In this document: piece after piece, positions 7,333 through 14,059 of the stretch
How the letters are laid out: each line of letters starts with the position of its first letter
Position numbering within the stretch: the stretch's first letter is position 1
From: Patescibacteria group bacterium
Lineage (GTDB): Bacteria > Patescibacteriota > Minisyncoccia > JAHCSD01
Length of the DNA stretch: 15,666 nucleotides
Assembly: GCA_018609185.1 (NCBI GenBank)
Contig: JAHCSD010000006.1
Location: 1-15,666 of the forward strand
Direction: 5' to 3'
Program-made: the position numbers and the translations under genes
Notes under the pieces: model-generated
The model's database searches: none
Told to the model about the DNA's origin: nothing
What the model saw: only the letters and a program-made list of their open reading frames with translations

Positions 7333-7780
7333 CCGTTATTGCAAGAATACTTACGGCAAGCTGCGAACCCACTCCGATAACAAGCGGAGCCTTTTTTGTT
7401 TTGTTGTCAAAATGCAGTTTGTGGCCTAGGTTGATTACTTTTAGTAGGGGGCGGGGAATAATGTATCCTCCCACTACTCCGATCGCATCGGGCACGGCGG
7501 CAATAAATCCAGTGAGGAGCATCCAGACGAGAAGCGGATGGGAGGACGCGAGAATGTACACCATTACGAGTCCGATGGTTACATCCGTGATCGCGAACAA
7601 AAACTCTTTTACAGCTTTTAAATTTACCTTTTCTTCTGATAAATCCTCGATGGGGTAGTCAGCATGAGGGATAGCGTCAAGAAGATAATGGCTTAAAAAC
7701 GCAAAAAGTATCCCAAGGTAGGGGTTTGCGGTTTTTGCCGCGATTGCCGCGCCAACTAAGATGTGAGGAGTGAGGATCAT
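7319..7780 (-). CDS. Small multi-pass membrane protein, YdjM/DUF457-like putative metal-dependent hydrolase
   Basis: This 153-residue protein has four to five hydrophobic segments and polar residues placed as in membrane-bound YdjM/DUF457-type putative hydrolases. They are H6 (TPHILVG), the cluster SHYLLDAIPHADY (H31, D35, H39, D41), D66, D98 (VPDAIG) and H120/H123 (GHKLHFD). The family is thought to bind metal at the membrane, but the reaction is not established. The ATG at 7780 has no Shine-Dalgarno site. The tandem TTAGTGN repeat begins 3 bp upstream of the start codon and lies between this gene and divergent rsmI. The gene converges on, and slightly overlaps, the AI-2E-family gene. Confidence 0.75.
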   Translation of the reverse strand: MILTPHILVGAAIAAKTANPYLGILFAFLSHYLLDAIPHADYPIEDLSEEKVNLKAVKEFLFAITDVTIGLVMVYILASSHPLLVWMLLTGFIAAVPDAIGVVGGYIIPRPLLKVINLGHKLHFDNKTKKAPLVIGVGSQLAVSILAITAILT

Positions 7781-7782
7781 TG

Positions 7783-7817
7783 TTAGTGGTTAGTGCTTAG
7801 TGACTAGTGATTAGTGG
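7783..7817 (+). repeat. Five-unit 7-bp tandem repeat (TTAGTGN)
   Basis: Units are TTAGTGG, TTAGTGC, TTAGTGA, CTAGTGA and TTAGTGG, exactly adjacent. They occupy most of the 56-bp gap between two divergent start codons, so they must overlap both promoters. Confidence 0.9.
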
Positions 7818-7828
7818 CGTGATATTAT
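7800..7828 (+). promoter_or_regulatory. Candidate rsmI promoter, leaderless type
   Basis: TATTAT (7823-7828) as -10 is 17 nt after GTGACT (7800-7805, four of six -35 bases) and 8 nt before the ATG at 7837. The -35 lies within the tandem repeat. No Shine-Dalgarno motif is seen. Confidence 0.45.
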
Positions 7829-7836
7829 ATAGAAAT

Positions 7837-8520
7837 ATGGGTACACTATATATCGTTGCAACTCCAATTGGAAATCTGAAAGACATAACACTTCGCGCGC
7901 TCGAGGTACTAAAAGAGGTTGATCTTATTTTGTGTGAAGATACACGGGTAACCAGGAAATTACTTGATCATTATAGCATAAAAACTCCTACCTTAAGTTA
8001 TCATCAACATTCGAGAATGAAAAGGATTAATGAAATTGTGGGATACCTGGAACAAGATAAAAAACTTGCCCTTGTAACTGACGCAGGAACGCCGGGTATT
8101 TCTGATCCGGGCAATAAGCTGATTGATCGGTTAATCAAAGATCGATTAATCGAGGAACAGACAAGAGTTGTTCCTATACCGGGGGCTTCTGCGGTGACGG
8201 CAGCGGCAAGTGTTTCGGGGCTCCCTATGGATAAGTTTATTTTTCTTGGCTATCCCCCAACAAAGAAAAAAAGGAAAAAGTTTTTTCAAGAAATTGCTGA
8301 TTCAAAATATCCGGTTATCTTCTACGAATCTCCCCACCGAATATTGAAATCACTTGAAGAATTAGCCTTATTGATAGAGCATGATAGGCAGGTGGTGGTG
8401 TGCCGGGAACTAACTAAGAAATTCGAAAGTATCTATCGAGGAACGATGGATAAGGTGCTCGAAAAAGTACAAGAAGATCCCGTAAAAGGGGAGTATACGG
8501 TGGTTGTGGGAGAAAAATAA
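7837..8520 (+). CDS. rsmI: 16S rRNA (cytidine-1402-2'-O)-methyltransferase
   Basis: The enzyme methylates the ribose of C1402 in 16S rRNA using S-adenosylmethionine. The family motifs appear in order: YIVATPIGNLKDIT (4-17), LCEDTRVTRKLL (32-43), LVTDAGTPGISDPG (about 78-91), VVPIPGASAVTAA, FLGYPP and FYESPHRI. At 227 residues it lacks the C-terminal extension of the longer E. coli-type enzymes, as is common in reduced genomes. I chose ATG 7837 because the protein then begins MGTLYIVATP like its relatives; the ten codons upstream overlap the promoter and repeat. Residues 97-106 (DRLIKDRLIE) are a tandem duplication at the DNA level, an extra piece between DPGNKLI and RVVPIPG. Its terminator is not clear on the plus strand. 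Confidence 0.93.
   Translation: MGTLYIVATPIGNLKDITLRALEVLKEVDLILCEDTRVTRKLLDHYSIKTPTLSYHQHSRMKRINEIVGYLEQDKKLALVTDAGTPGISDPGNKLIDRLIKDRLIEEQTRVVPIPGASAVTAAASVSGLPMDKFIFLGYPPTKKKRKKFFQEIADSKYPVIFYESPHRILKSLEELALLIEHDRQVVVCRELTKKFESIYRGTMDKVLEKVQEDPVKGEYTVVVGEK
8125..8154. repeat. 15-bp imperfect tandem duplication with palindrome inside rsmI
   Basis: GATCGGTTAATCAAA (8125-8139) and GATCGATTAATCGAG (8140-8154) are codon-aligned copies encoding DRLIK and DRLIE. The second contains the perfect palindrome TCGATTAATCGA (8142-8153). Confidence 0.7.
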
Positions 8521-8544
8521 AAAGCATGGGTATGCCCCACGCTT
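8510..8544 (-). terminator. Minus-strand terminator of the interrupted gene
   Basis: On the minus strand AAGCGTGGG (8544-8536) pairs with CCCATGCTT (8530-8522), nine pairs including one G-U, with a 5-nt loop. TTTTATTTTT follows. It serves the gene 8955-8563 and overlaps the end of rsmI; on the plus strand there is no T-tract. Confidence 0.65.
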
Positions 8545-8562
8545 AGAAATGGCTATTTGTGT

Positions 8563-8955
8563 TTACACCACCTCAATGGCTCCGATTTGAAATTCGTCGA
8601 GTACTTCCTTTATTACACCTATCCATTTGTCAGTTATTATTACCGTTCGAACAGTATCGCAAGGAATCTTGTATGTTTTGCACCAAGACTGCATATCTCA
8701 TCTTGTGGTATCGGCGTGGGCCGCATGGGAAAAGAAAAGTGGATGATCGAACTGACGAGCAGGGTCTATCAGGAAAATCAGGTGTTCTTTCCCGCGTTTT
8801 GCGTGGAGGGAAATTTGCCACCTGGCACCCGGGAAATCCAGTTCACCCTCATGCATTATAATTTCATACCCAAGACCTGAAAGAAGTTTGGGGAGGGATT
8901 CGAGTAGTCCCTTCAACCTGTTCTGACGTTGTTTGAACTTGAAAAAGTTAAACAC
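8563..8955 (-). pseudogene. Small unknown gene interrupted by one in-frame TGA
   Basis: The frame opens with GTG at 8955, exactly 7 nt after a near-perfect AGGAGGTG Shine-Dalgarno site. It runs 85 codons to TGA (8700-8698). The same frame then continues for 44 codons of protein-like sequence (DMQSWCKTYKIPCDTVRTVI, then ITDKWIGVIKEVLDEFQIGA) to TAA (8565-8563). A terminator follows. With the TGA read through, the product would be about 130 residues, soluble, with a basic N-terminus (FNFFKFKQRQNRLKGLLESL) and alternating strands and helices. I do not recognise the family. A single CGA-to-TGA or TGG-to-TGA change would explain it, as would a sequencing error; UGA recoding is less likely because other genes here stop at TGA. 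It is divergent from metG (52 bp between starts). Confidence 0.6.
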
Positions 8956-8960
8956 CTACG

Positions 8961-8969
8961 CACCTCCTT
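8961..8969 (-). promoter_or_regulatory. Strong Shine-Dalgarno site of the interrupted gene
   Basis: On the minus strand AAGGAGGTG lies upstream of the GTG start at 8955, the AGGAGG core being 7 nt away. It shows that the frame 8955-8563 was a translated gene. Confidence 0.75.
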
Positions 8970-9007
8970 TTCTAAAGAACAGATTTATACTAACAACTTT
9001 CCGAATT

Positions 9008-10495
9008 ATGTCAATTGAAAAACAAAAATTTTATATTTCAACAGCAATACCGTATGTCAATTCAGATCCTCATATCGGTTTTGCTTTAGAAATTATCCAG
9101 GCAGATGTGGTTGCACGATATCATCGGCTTTTAGGCGAGGATGTATTTTTTGTGACAGGTACTGATGAGAATGCTCTTAAGAATGTGCTTGCGGCAGAAG
9201 AAAAAGCAGTTTCTCCAAAAGAACTTGTTGATGCTAATGCAGGAAAATTTCGCGAGCTTTCAGAGATCCTTAATATCTCCAACGATGATTTTATCCGTAC
9301 GACGGAAGATCGTCATATCCGCGGCGCACAAAAATTATGGGAAGCATGCAAGGAGGAGGATATTTATAAAAAGAAATATCGAGGGTTATACTGTGTGGGA
9401 TGTGAAGAGTTTTACAAGGAGAGTGAACTGGTAGATGGTTGTTGCCCGGAACATAAAACCAAGCCTGAAGTAGTAGAAGAAGAAAATTATTTTTTTCGTC
9501 TCTCGAGTTATCAAAAGAAGCTCGAAAAACTAATTTCGACTGATGAGTTCCGGGTAATTCCTGAAACAAGAAAAAATGAAGTGTTGAGTTTTATTCGTCA
9601 AGGACTTGAAGACTTTAGCATTTCGCGTTCAAACGAGCGTGCGCGGAACTGGGGCGTTCCGGTCCCTGGAGACGACTCGCAGCGGATCTTCGTATGGGTG
9701 GATGCGCTTTCGAACTATATTAATGCGCTTGGATATGCCGATGATTCAGAGAAATTCAAAGAATTTTGGCAAGATAACGAGAATATTTTGCACTGCATAG
9801 GCAAAGGGATATTAAGATTCCATGGGATATACTGGATCGCGATTTTGCTTTCTGCAGGTTTACGGCTTCCCAAAACAATTTTTGTTCATGGGTATCTCAT
9901 GGTTGATGGTCAGAAAATATCGAAGACGCTCGGCAATGTGGTGAGTCCAAAGGATGTGGTTCAAAAATACGGAACTGATTCCGTGAGATATTATCTCTTA
10001 CGCGAAATTTCTTCAACTGAAGATGGCGATTTCAGTTATAAGAAATTCGAGGGTAGATATAATGCCGATTTTGCGAAGGGTTTGGGGAATTTGGTTTTGC
10101 GTGTTTTAACGCTTGCAGAAAAAAATACTAGATTTAAATCTAGTATTAAATCTAGTATTTTTCAAAAAGATATTGATGATGCTTGGAAGAATTATCGGAA
10201 GGCCCTCGAAGAATTTAAATTCAATGATGCACTTGAAGCGGTGTGGAGATTGATAGGAGTTTGCGACGAATATATAAGCAAAGAAAAACCCTGGGAAGAG
10301 AAAGAGTCTTCAGCACCTGCTATTAGCAATTTGTTATTAGTCCTTGGCCATGTGGCGTGGATGGTTAAACCGTTTTTACCAGAGACTTCAGATAAGATAT
10401 TCAAGCAGCTTGGCATTGATCCAGAAAGCGAGACGCCGTGGGAAGAGCAAGAATTAAAGATTAACAAGGGAGAAGCACTATTTCCTAGATTATGA
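9008..10495 (+). CDS. metG: Methionyl-tRNA synthetase
   Basis: The enzyme charges tRNA-Met in the cytoplasm. It is 495 residues long, a compact form without the C-terminal tRNA-binding domain of longer enzymes. The class I signatures are HIGF (22-25) and KISKTLGN (303-310, the KMSKS loop with I and T substituted). Other MetRS features are a knuckle with C129/C132 and C145 or C146/H149, EDFSISR (201-207), NWGVPVPGD (214-222), VWVDAL (229-234) and IHFHGIYW-like FHGIYWIAIL (271-280). The anticodon-binding helical domain begins near 340. ATG 9008 is preferred over the open frame from 8933 because the family begins close to FYISTAIPYVNSDPHIG. A -10-like TATACT (8986-8991) lies 16 nt upstream. Residues 372-385 are encoded by a palindromic AT-rich block. 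The gene ends at TGA. Confidence 0.95.
   Translation: MSIEKQKFYISTAIPYVNSDPHIGFALEIIQADVVARYHRLLGEDVFFVTGTDENALKNVLAAEEKAVSPKELVDANAGKFRELSEILNISNDDFIRTTEDRHIRGAQKLWEACKEEDIYKKKYRGLYCVGCEEFYKESELVDGCCPEHKTKPEVVEEENYFFRLSSYQKKLEKLISTDEFRVIPETRKNEVLSFIRQGLEDFSISRSNERARNWGVPVPGDDSQRIFVWVDALSNYINALGYADDSEKFKEFWQDNENILHCIGKGILRFHGIYWIAILLSAGLRLPKTIFVHGYLMVDGQKISKTLGNVVSPKDVVQKYGTDSVRYYLLREISSTEDGDFSYKKFEGRYNADFAKGLGNLVLRVLTLAEKNTRFKSSIKSSIFQKDIDDAWKNYRKALEEFKFNDALEAVWRLIGVCDEYISKEKPWEEKESSAPAISNLLLVLGHVAWMVKPFLPETSDKIFKQLGIDPESETPWEEQELKINKGEALFPRL
10121..10162. repeat. AT-rich palindromic in-frame block in metG
   Basis: The ten bases ACTAGATTTA appear once forward and twice as TAAATCTAGT. The block forms a 16-bp perfect inverted repeat (10121-10136 with 10147-10162) and, alternatively, a 24-bp perfect palindrome (10124-10147). 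It encodes KNTRFKSSIKSSIF between LTLAE and QKDIDDAW, in the anticodon-binding domain. Confidence 0.8.
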
Positions 10496-10597
10496 TGCCA
10501 ATCTACTAATTTCATGCCAATCTACTAATTGCGAATATGCAAGAAGGATCATTAGCAATTCGCATTATTGGCATAAGATTCGCATCATTAGCATCAC
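10495..10597. repeat. Repeat-rich metG-tatD spacer
   Basis: ATGCCAATCTACTAATT occurs twice (10495-10511, 10514-10530). Related words ATTAGCAATTCGCAT, ATTGGCAT, ATTCGCATCATTAGCAT follow, partly in inverted orientation (10551-10592). A -10-like TAAGAT (10574-10579) lies 18 nt before the tatD start. No clear terminator after metG is seen. Confidence 0.65.
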
Positions 10598-11491
10598 ATG
10601 CTAGTTGACGTTCACGCTCACATACAATTCAACGCATACAAAGATGACGCCGACGAAGTAATCAAGCGGGCGATAGATTCCGGAGTATTGATGATTACGC
10701 CAAGTTCGCAGATTTCAACATCCGAGCGTTCTATTGAATATGCAGAAAAATATCCCGGGAAAGTATTTGGCGGTGTGGGGCTCCACCCCATTCATCTAAA
10801 GCCTGCGTATTTTGATCCTTCTGAGGAAGCCGCCCACGAAGTGGGCGAGCCTCGCCCCGTCTCGGGGCGTGGCGCGCCTGCGTTTAATACGCGAGTCGAA
10901 GAGTTTTCGTATGAAAGGTACAAAAAACTTGCTGAAAATCCTCGCACGGTTGCAATTGGCGAGACCGGATTGGATTATGCAGAGAAACTCGAAGTGGGGG
11001 AGGGGGATCAAAAGAAGCAAGAAGAATTATTCCGAAAACAAATCGAGCTTGCGCTTGAAGTCGGAAAACCTATCATTCAGCATTGCCGAAACGGAGTGGT
11101 AGACGGTAAAAAGCGAAACGCGCACGATGACGCGCTTCGTATCGTTTCTGAATACGTCCCAAAAGGGCTTAAAGGCGTCGCACATTGTTATTCTGGAAAC
11201 TTGGAGCAAGCCAAGCGATATGTAGAGCTGGGTTTCTATGTATCATTCACCGGTCTTATCACTTTTGTCGATCAATGGGAGGATGTGATACGGGAAGTTT
11301 CCCTTGAATACATCCTTACGGAAACCGATTGCCCCTACATGACACCCGTACCTCATCGGGGCAAAAGGAATGAGCCTGCGTATGTGCGATACGTGGCCGA
11401 AAAGATTGCCGAGATCAAAAAAGTTTCATTTGAAGAAGTAGCCGAACAAACAAGTGAAAATGCAAGGCGACTATTTGATTTAAAGGTTTGA
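10598..11491 (+). CDS. TatD-family metal-dependent hydrolase (DNase-like)
   Basis: This 297-residue TIM-barrel amidohydrolase relative has all metal ligands visible: HAH (H6, H8), GETGLDY (E122), QHCR (H162), AHCYSG (H196) and ETDCPYMTP (D244). Relatives are 3'-5' exonucleases on DNA or RNA, or D-aminoacyl-tRNA deacylase-like enzymes; some Patescibacteria carry several paralogues, so I give no symbol. The ATG at 10598 begins LVDVHAH directly, as expected. Between GLHPIHLKPAYFDPSE and EFSYERYKKLAENP is a stretch rich in Gly, Pro, Arg and Ala (residues about 78-97), encoded by three successive GC-rich hairpins. It falls in a surface loop of the family and need not harm the barrel. The gene ends at TGA, and a strong terminator follows. 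Confidence 0.9.
   Translation: MLVDVHAHIQFNAYKDDADEVIKRAIDSGVLMITPSSQISTSERSIEYAEKYPGKVFGGVGLHPIHLKPAYFDPSEEAAHEVGEPRPVSGRGAPAFNTRVEEFSYERYKKLAENPRTVAIGETGLDYAEKLEVGEGDQKKQEELFRKQIELALEVGKPIIQHCRNGVVDGKKRNAHDDALRIVSEYVPKGLKGVAHCYSGNLEQAKRYVELGFYVSFTGLITFVDQWEDVIREVSLEYILTETDCPYMTPVPHRGKRNEPAYVRYVAEKIAEIKKVSFEEVAEQTSENARRLFDLKV
10831..10878. repeat. Triple GC-rich palindrome in frame in tatD
   Basis: Three dyads follow each other: CGCCCAC-GAA-GTGGGCG (10831-10847), CGCCCCG-TCT-CGGGGCG (10853-10869) and GGCGCGCC (10871-10878). They are coded as part of residues 78-94. The base composition contrasts with the surrounding gene. Confidence 0.8.
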
Positions 11492-11530
11492 ATTTTTGGA
11501 GACTCGACTCATTCAGGAACGTTGATGTTT

Positions 11531-11570
11531 AGAGGTCGGACCTCGCCGGGGAGGCCCGACCTCTTTATAT
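11531..11570 (+). terminator. Terminator of tatD
   Basis: A 9-bp stem AGAGGTCGG (11531-11539) with CCGACCTCT (11556-11564) holds an inner CCTC/GAGG stem. It runs into TTATATT. Confidence 0.75.
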
Positions 11571-11572
11571 TG

Positions 11573-11601
11573 AAAAGACGAGACTAAGTCTCGTCTTTTT
11601 T
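11573..11601. terminator. Bidirectional terminator between convergent units
   Basis: AAAAGACGAGAC (11573-11584) pairs with GTCTCGTCTTTT (11588-11599) over a TAA loop. A T-tract follows on the plus strand and four Ts on the minus strand. It abuts the stop codon of the small minus-strand frame at 11602. Confidence 0.85.
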
Positions 11602-11760
11602 CTATGGAAGTTCTTTCCAAGTTTTTCCTCTGATTTTTTCTTGGAAGAATTTTTCTTGTTTACAAACATTGGAGGATTGTATTACTGCAAGCATCACAGC
11701 GCAGGCCGACAGAAACAATACAGTACCAATACCTGTATAAAAAAGAATTTCCCCAATCAA
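11602..11760 (-). CDS. Possible 52-residue single-TM protein
   Basis: TTG start at 11760, stop TAG at 11604-11602. The frame lies 19 bp after the aldehyde dehydrogenase stop, with AAAGGA in front of the start as a moderate ribosome site. The product would begin IGEILFYTGIGTVLFLSACA, a convincing membrane helix (about residues 4-27), followed by SSNVCKQEKFFQEKIRGKTW and a short polar tail. The frame ends right at a bidirectional terminator, as the last gene of an operon would. Against it: a TTG start and short length. I do not recognise the protein. Confidence 0.45.
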   Translation of the reverse strand: MIGEILFYTGIGTVLFLSACAVMLAVIQSSNVCKQEKFFQEKIRGKTWKELP

Positions 11761-11779
11761 TTTTTCACATCCTTTCTTT

Positions 11780-13555
11780 TTAGAATTCTACGTACCGTCC
11801 TTTTTGCTTCCGGCAGAAAATCTTTATCGTGGCTTCGGCTTCGCCGACTCCCATGTTGCCGGATGGGCCGATACCCGATCCACCGAATTCTTCCCACTCC
11901 ATGGCGCTGTCAGTACCGTCGTTGAATTTAAGCATTCCGCCCAGTACTCGTTTTGCCTGCTCGATTTTTGAAGAATCCCTCGTATAGATGGAAGTTGCAA
12001 GGCTGTGCGGATTTTCGGTGAGACAGAAGTCAATAAACCGCTCGAAATTCATCTTCATCGTGATAAGCACGGGGAGAAAAAGTTCAGTGGTTGCGAGTTT
12101 GAACGTTTTATCGCCTTTGTCGTCCCAGTCGATGGTTATTTCTGTTTCTGGTGTTACGTTTTCGATAATAAGTGGCCGGCCGGTTTCGGTATTATCCATG
12201 TATTCCTGATAGGCTTGGAATTCTTCTCGGTTTCTCTCGCGTGCCTTGTCGAACACACTATGCATTACGCATCCATTGTTACCGGCCTCCATCGCAATCC
12301 GGTCTATATTGGAGGCTTTATGAACCATCAATGGCCCAATCGTTTTGGAGTCATCCGTCTTTCGTGGGTCACCTAGGTTCCACTTGCTCATTTCTTTTTT
12401 AATGAGGGGGACAAGACGACTGAGAGTTTTTTGCGAACCAGCAATCCCATGAAGCGTCGTGCACTTATGTGAAGAGAGTGAGAGTTTTGCAGACGCTAGG
12501 CGTTCTGCGCATTCCTGGAGTTTTTCGTCAGACAGTCCGGCGTCAACCCATATCCAGTTGCACCCACCTCCTTCAAAATAAAGTTTGTCGGGGTAGTCGA
12601 GTTTCGACTGGATCTGTTTTGCAGTTTGTTCGCTACCCGTGAGTGAAACACGCGCGACCCGCGGATCAAGAGCCAGTCGCTCGATCTTGGAACTGAACCC
12701 TTCGACTTTCTGGATCTGTCTAGGGTCGGCGCCGGCCGCAAGCAGCATTCTCATAAGCACGGTGTTCGTAATTCCCGCAAAAGGGTGTCCTTTAAAGATA
12801 ATCGGAACTCCTGCGAGATACGCTCCTACAAGTTGGATAACCGGAATGCCGTAGATGAAGTTCATGGGTGTGAGGAGGGTGGAAACTCCGATCGGGAGGA
12901 ATTCATTCCGCCAGTAGTGGTGTCCATAGACCATCTGGGGCGATATCTCGCCTTTCATTACGGTTTCTGCAGCACCTACCATGTGTGCGGCTGCACGCTT
13001 TGCTTCATAGAAGTCTTTTTTCGCCTCAAGAAGGGTTTTTGGAATCTGATGGCGAATTTCCCGTAAACAGTCTTCCGAGAAGTGGTTGAGGATCCGCACG
13101 AAATTGTCTATCACCCATTTACGGTAGCTGAGCGTCTCTTTGGCCCATTCCAGAGAGGTCCAGAAGTGATATGCCGCGTCAACCGCGGCCTTTGCCTCTT
13201 TCTCTCCAGAATCGGGAAGCTTGACAAGCGGGACGCGTCGGTCGAAGTGTGCGTTAAGCGTTACAGTCTTCCGATTTCCTTCCCAGCGGCCGTTTATGAA
13301 GTTTGGGGCGAACGTAGGTTCGCCGTTCGGGTCTTCGTTGAGATTTCGGCCGTAGTTTCGGTAGTAGAAGATATAGTCATGCATTGCTTCTATCTCTTCT
13401 TCCGAAATATTGTCCGTGGATAAACTCCAGGAGGCACGTCTTTCCGGGTAGCAATCGCCTATTTTATCCACAGTAGCTAGTCGGAACGCTTGATCGATTG
13501 CGCGCGTCAGTCTGGGGTTTTTATCCTTCATTTGTTCAAGGATTATACTTTTCAT
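11780..13555 (-). CDS. Aldehyde dehydrogenase superfamily enzyme with N-terminal extension
   Basis: The family oxidises aldehydes to acids or acyl-CoA with NAD(P)+. All core residues are visible: the oxyanion Asn in LTPMNFIYGIP (N232), the cofactor lysine in IIFKGHP (K255), SLTGS (304-308), the general base in YFEGGGCN (E328), the nucleophile in SSHKCTT (C365) and ELFLPV (491-496). The catalytic core starts at about residue 84 (PNFINGRW). The first 83 residues form an extra helical region, making 591 residues against about 480-550 in most relatives. The sequence is diverged (EGGG in place of ELGG), so the substrate is uncertain; 1-pyrroline-5-carboxylate or PaaN-like dehydrogenases are possible relatives. 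The ATG overlaps the preceding gene's stop (ATGA), and GGGGGGA precedes it. It is the main enzyme of the minus-strand operon. Confidence 0.88.
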   Translation of the reverse strand: MKSIILEQMKDKNPRLTRAIDQAFRLATVDKIGDCYPERRASWSLSTDNISEEEIEAMHDYIFYYRNYGRNLNEDPNGEPTFAPNFINGRWEGNRKTVTLNAHFDRRVPLVKLPDSGEKEAKAAVDAAYHFWTSLEWAKETLSYRKWVIDNFVRILNHFSEDCLREIRHQIPKTLLEAKKDFYEAKRAAAHMVGAAETVMKGEISPQMVYGHHYWRNEFLPIGVSTLLTPMNFIYGIPVIQLVGAYLAGVPIIFKGHPFAGITNTVLMRMLLAAGADPRQIQKVEGFSSKIERLALDPRVARVSLTGSEQTAKQIQSKLDYPDKLYFEGGGCNWIWVDAGLSDEKLQECAERLASAKLSLSSHKCTTLHGIAGSQKTLSRLVPLIKKEMSKWNLGDPRKTDDSKTIGPLMVHKASNIDRIAMEAGNNGCVMHSVFDKARERNREEFQAYQEYMDNTETGRPLIIENVTPETEITIDWDDKGDKTFKLATTELFLPVLITMKMNFERFIDFCLTENPHSLATSIYTRDSSKIEQAKRVLGGMLKFNDGTDSAMEWEEFGGSGIGPSGNMGVGEAEATIKIFCRKQKGRYVEF

Positions 13556-13824
13556 TCTTTATCCCCCCAGAGAGGATCCCAATCGACTTCGTCATGAGAG
13601 GAGAGCTCTTCATCGCGAAGCTCTTCAAGGCTAAGGTTGGGCTCTACGCCGTCTTTGACGCGGTCCATTTCATCCATGAGAATTTGTTGGAGTTTCCACT
13701 CCATTTGTTTTCGGAGCTTCTTATTGTAGATGCCTTGTTCTCCTGTTTGGCCAACTGTGGCAAGTTTCACAACTCTTTTTGCAACACGTTTCGCGAACAG
13801 CTTTTCGTCTTTTATTACAATCAT
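13552..13824 (-). CDS. Unknown small protein 4 of the operon (90 aa)
   Basis: I do not recognise the family. A basic amphipathic helix, EKLFAKRVAKRVVKLATVG (7-25), is followed by a second charged helix with KKLRKQMEWKLQQILMDEMD (34-53). The tail is strongly acidic and Trp-containing (SSHDEVDWDPLWGDKE). There are no membrane segments or cysteines. AGGAG sits 9 nt before the ATG, the gene starts 3 bp after the preceding stop, and its TGA overlaps the aldehyde dehydrogenase ATG (ATGA). The tight coupling suggests it works with that enzyme, perhaps as a partner or assembly subunit (inference). Confidence 0.75.
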   Translation of the reverse strand: MIVIKDEKLFAKRVAKRVVKLATVGQTGEQGIYNKKLRKQMEWKLQQILMDEMDRVKDGVEPNLSLEELRDEELSSHDEVDWDPLWGDKE

Positions 13825-13827
13825 GTA

Positions 13828-14043
13828 TTATACTCCTATTCCTGTTTCTTCTCCGTTTGCAAGTTCCCGCTCCGCATCGTCAAAGCAATTAAGCTTTTCT
13901 TCTATAATACGTGAAAGAAGATCCTCTGCTTTTTTCTCTTCTTCCGGGGTGTATGACCCTCTGGGAAAGTTTGTGTGTTCTTTTGTTTTCGTGATAATAG
14001 ATGATGCAACTGATCGCGCCTTCTGCTCGTTATTCAGGAACAT
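13828..14043 (-). CDS. Unknown small protein 3 of the operon (71 aa)
   Basis: I do not recognise the family. Start ATG 14043 is fixed by AAAGGAG 7 nt upstream; the open frame extends further but would overlap the previous gene. Two helices are predicted by eye: NEQKARSVASSIITKTKE and EEKKAEDLLSRIIEEKLN, followed by an acidic end (DDAERELANGEE). The second helix resembles one in small protein 1 (KKAEQIVEMLFEEI against KKAEDLLSRIIEEK). It is soluble and mostly charged. The gap to protein 2 is 16 bp and to protein 4 is 3 bp. Confidence 0.75.
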   Translation of the reverse strand: MFLNNEQKARSVASSIITKTKEHTNFPRGSYTPEEEKKAEDLLSRIIEEKLNCFDDAERELANGEETGIGV

Positions 14044-14059
14044 AAAGAATCTCCTTTCC

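Noticed and set aside
8557-8880. Plus-strand open frames of about 100 residues in 8557-8880
   Set aside because: They are antisense to the interrupted minus-strand gene, lack ribosome sites and have no protein-like pattern.
8563-8955. UGA recoded as glycine or tryptophan (alternative genetic code)
   Set aside because: metG, tatD and the first gene end naturally at TGA, with no sensible extension afterwards.
8933-9007. metG starting at 8933
   Set aside because: The added residues overlap the divergent gene's start and are not part of the MetRS family N-terminus.
11780-13555. Firm assignment of the aldehyde dehydrogenase as pruA
   Set aside because: The core motifs are diverged and the substrate pocket cannot be assigned by eye; only the superfamily is safe.
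11988-13914. Plus-strand open frames opposite the aldehyde dehydrogenase operon
   Set aside because: They mirror the codon pattern of the minus-strand genes and show no motif or ribosome site.
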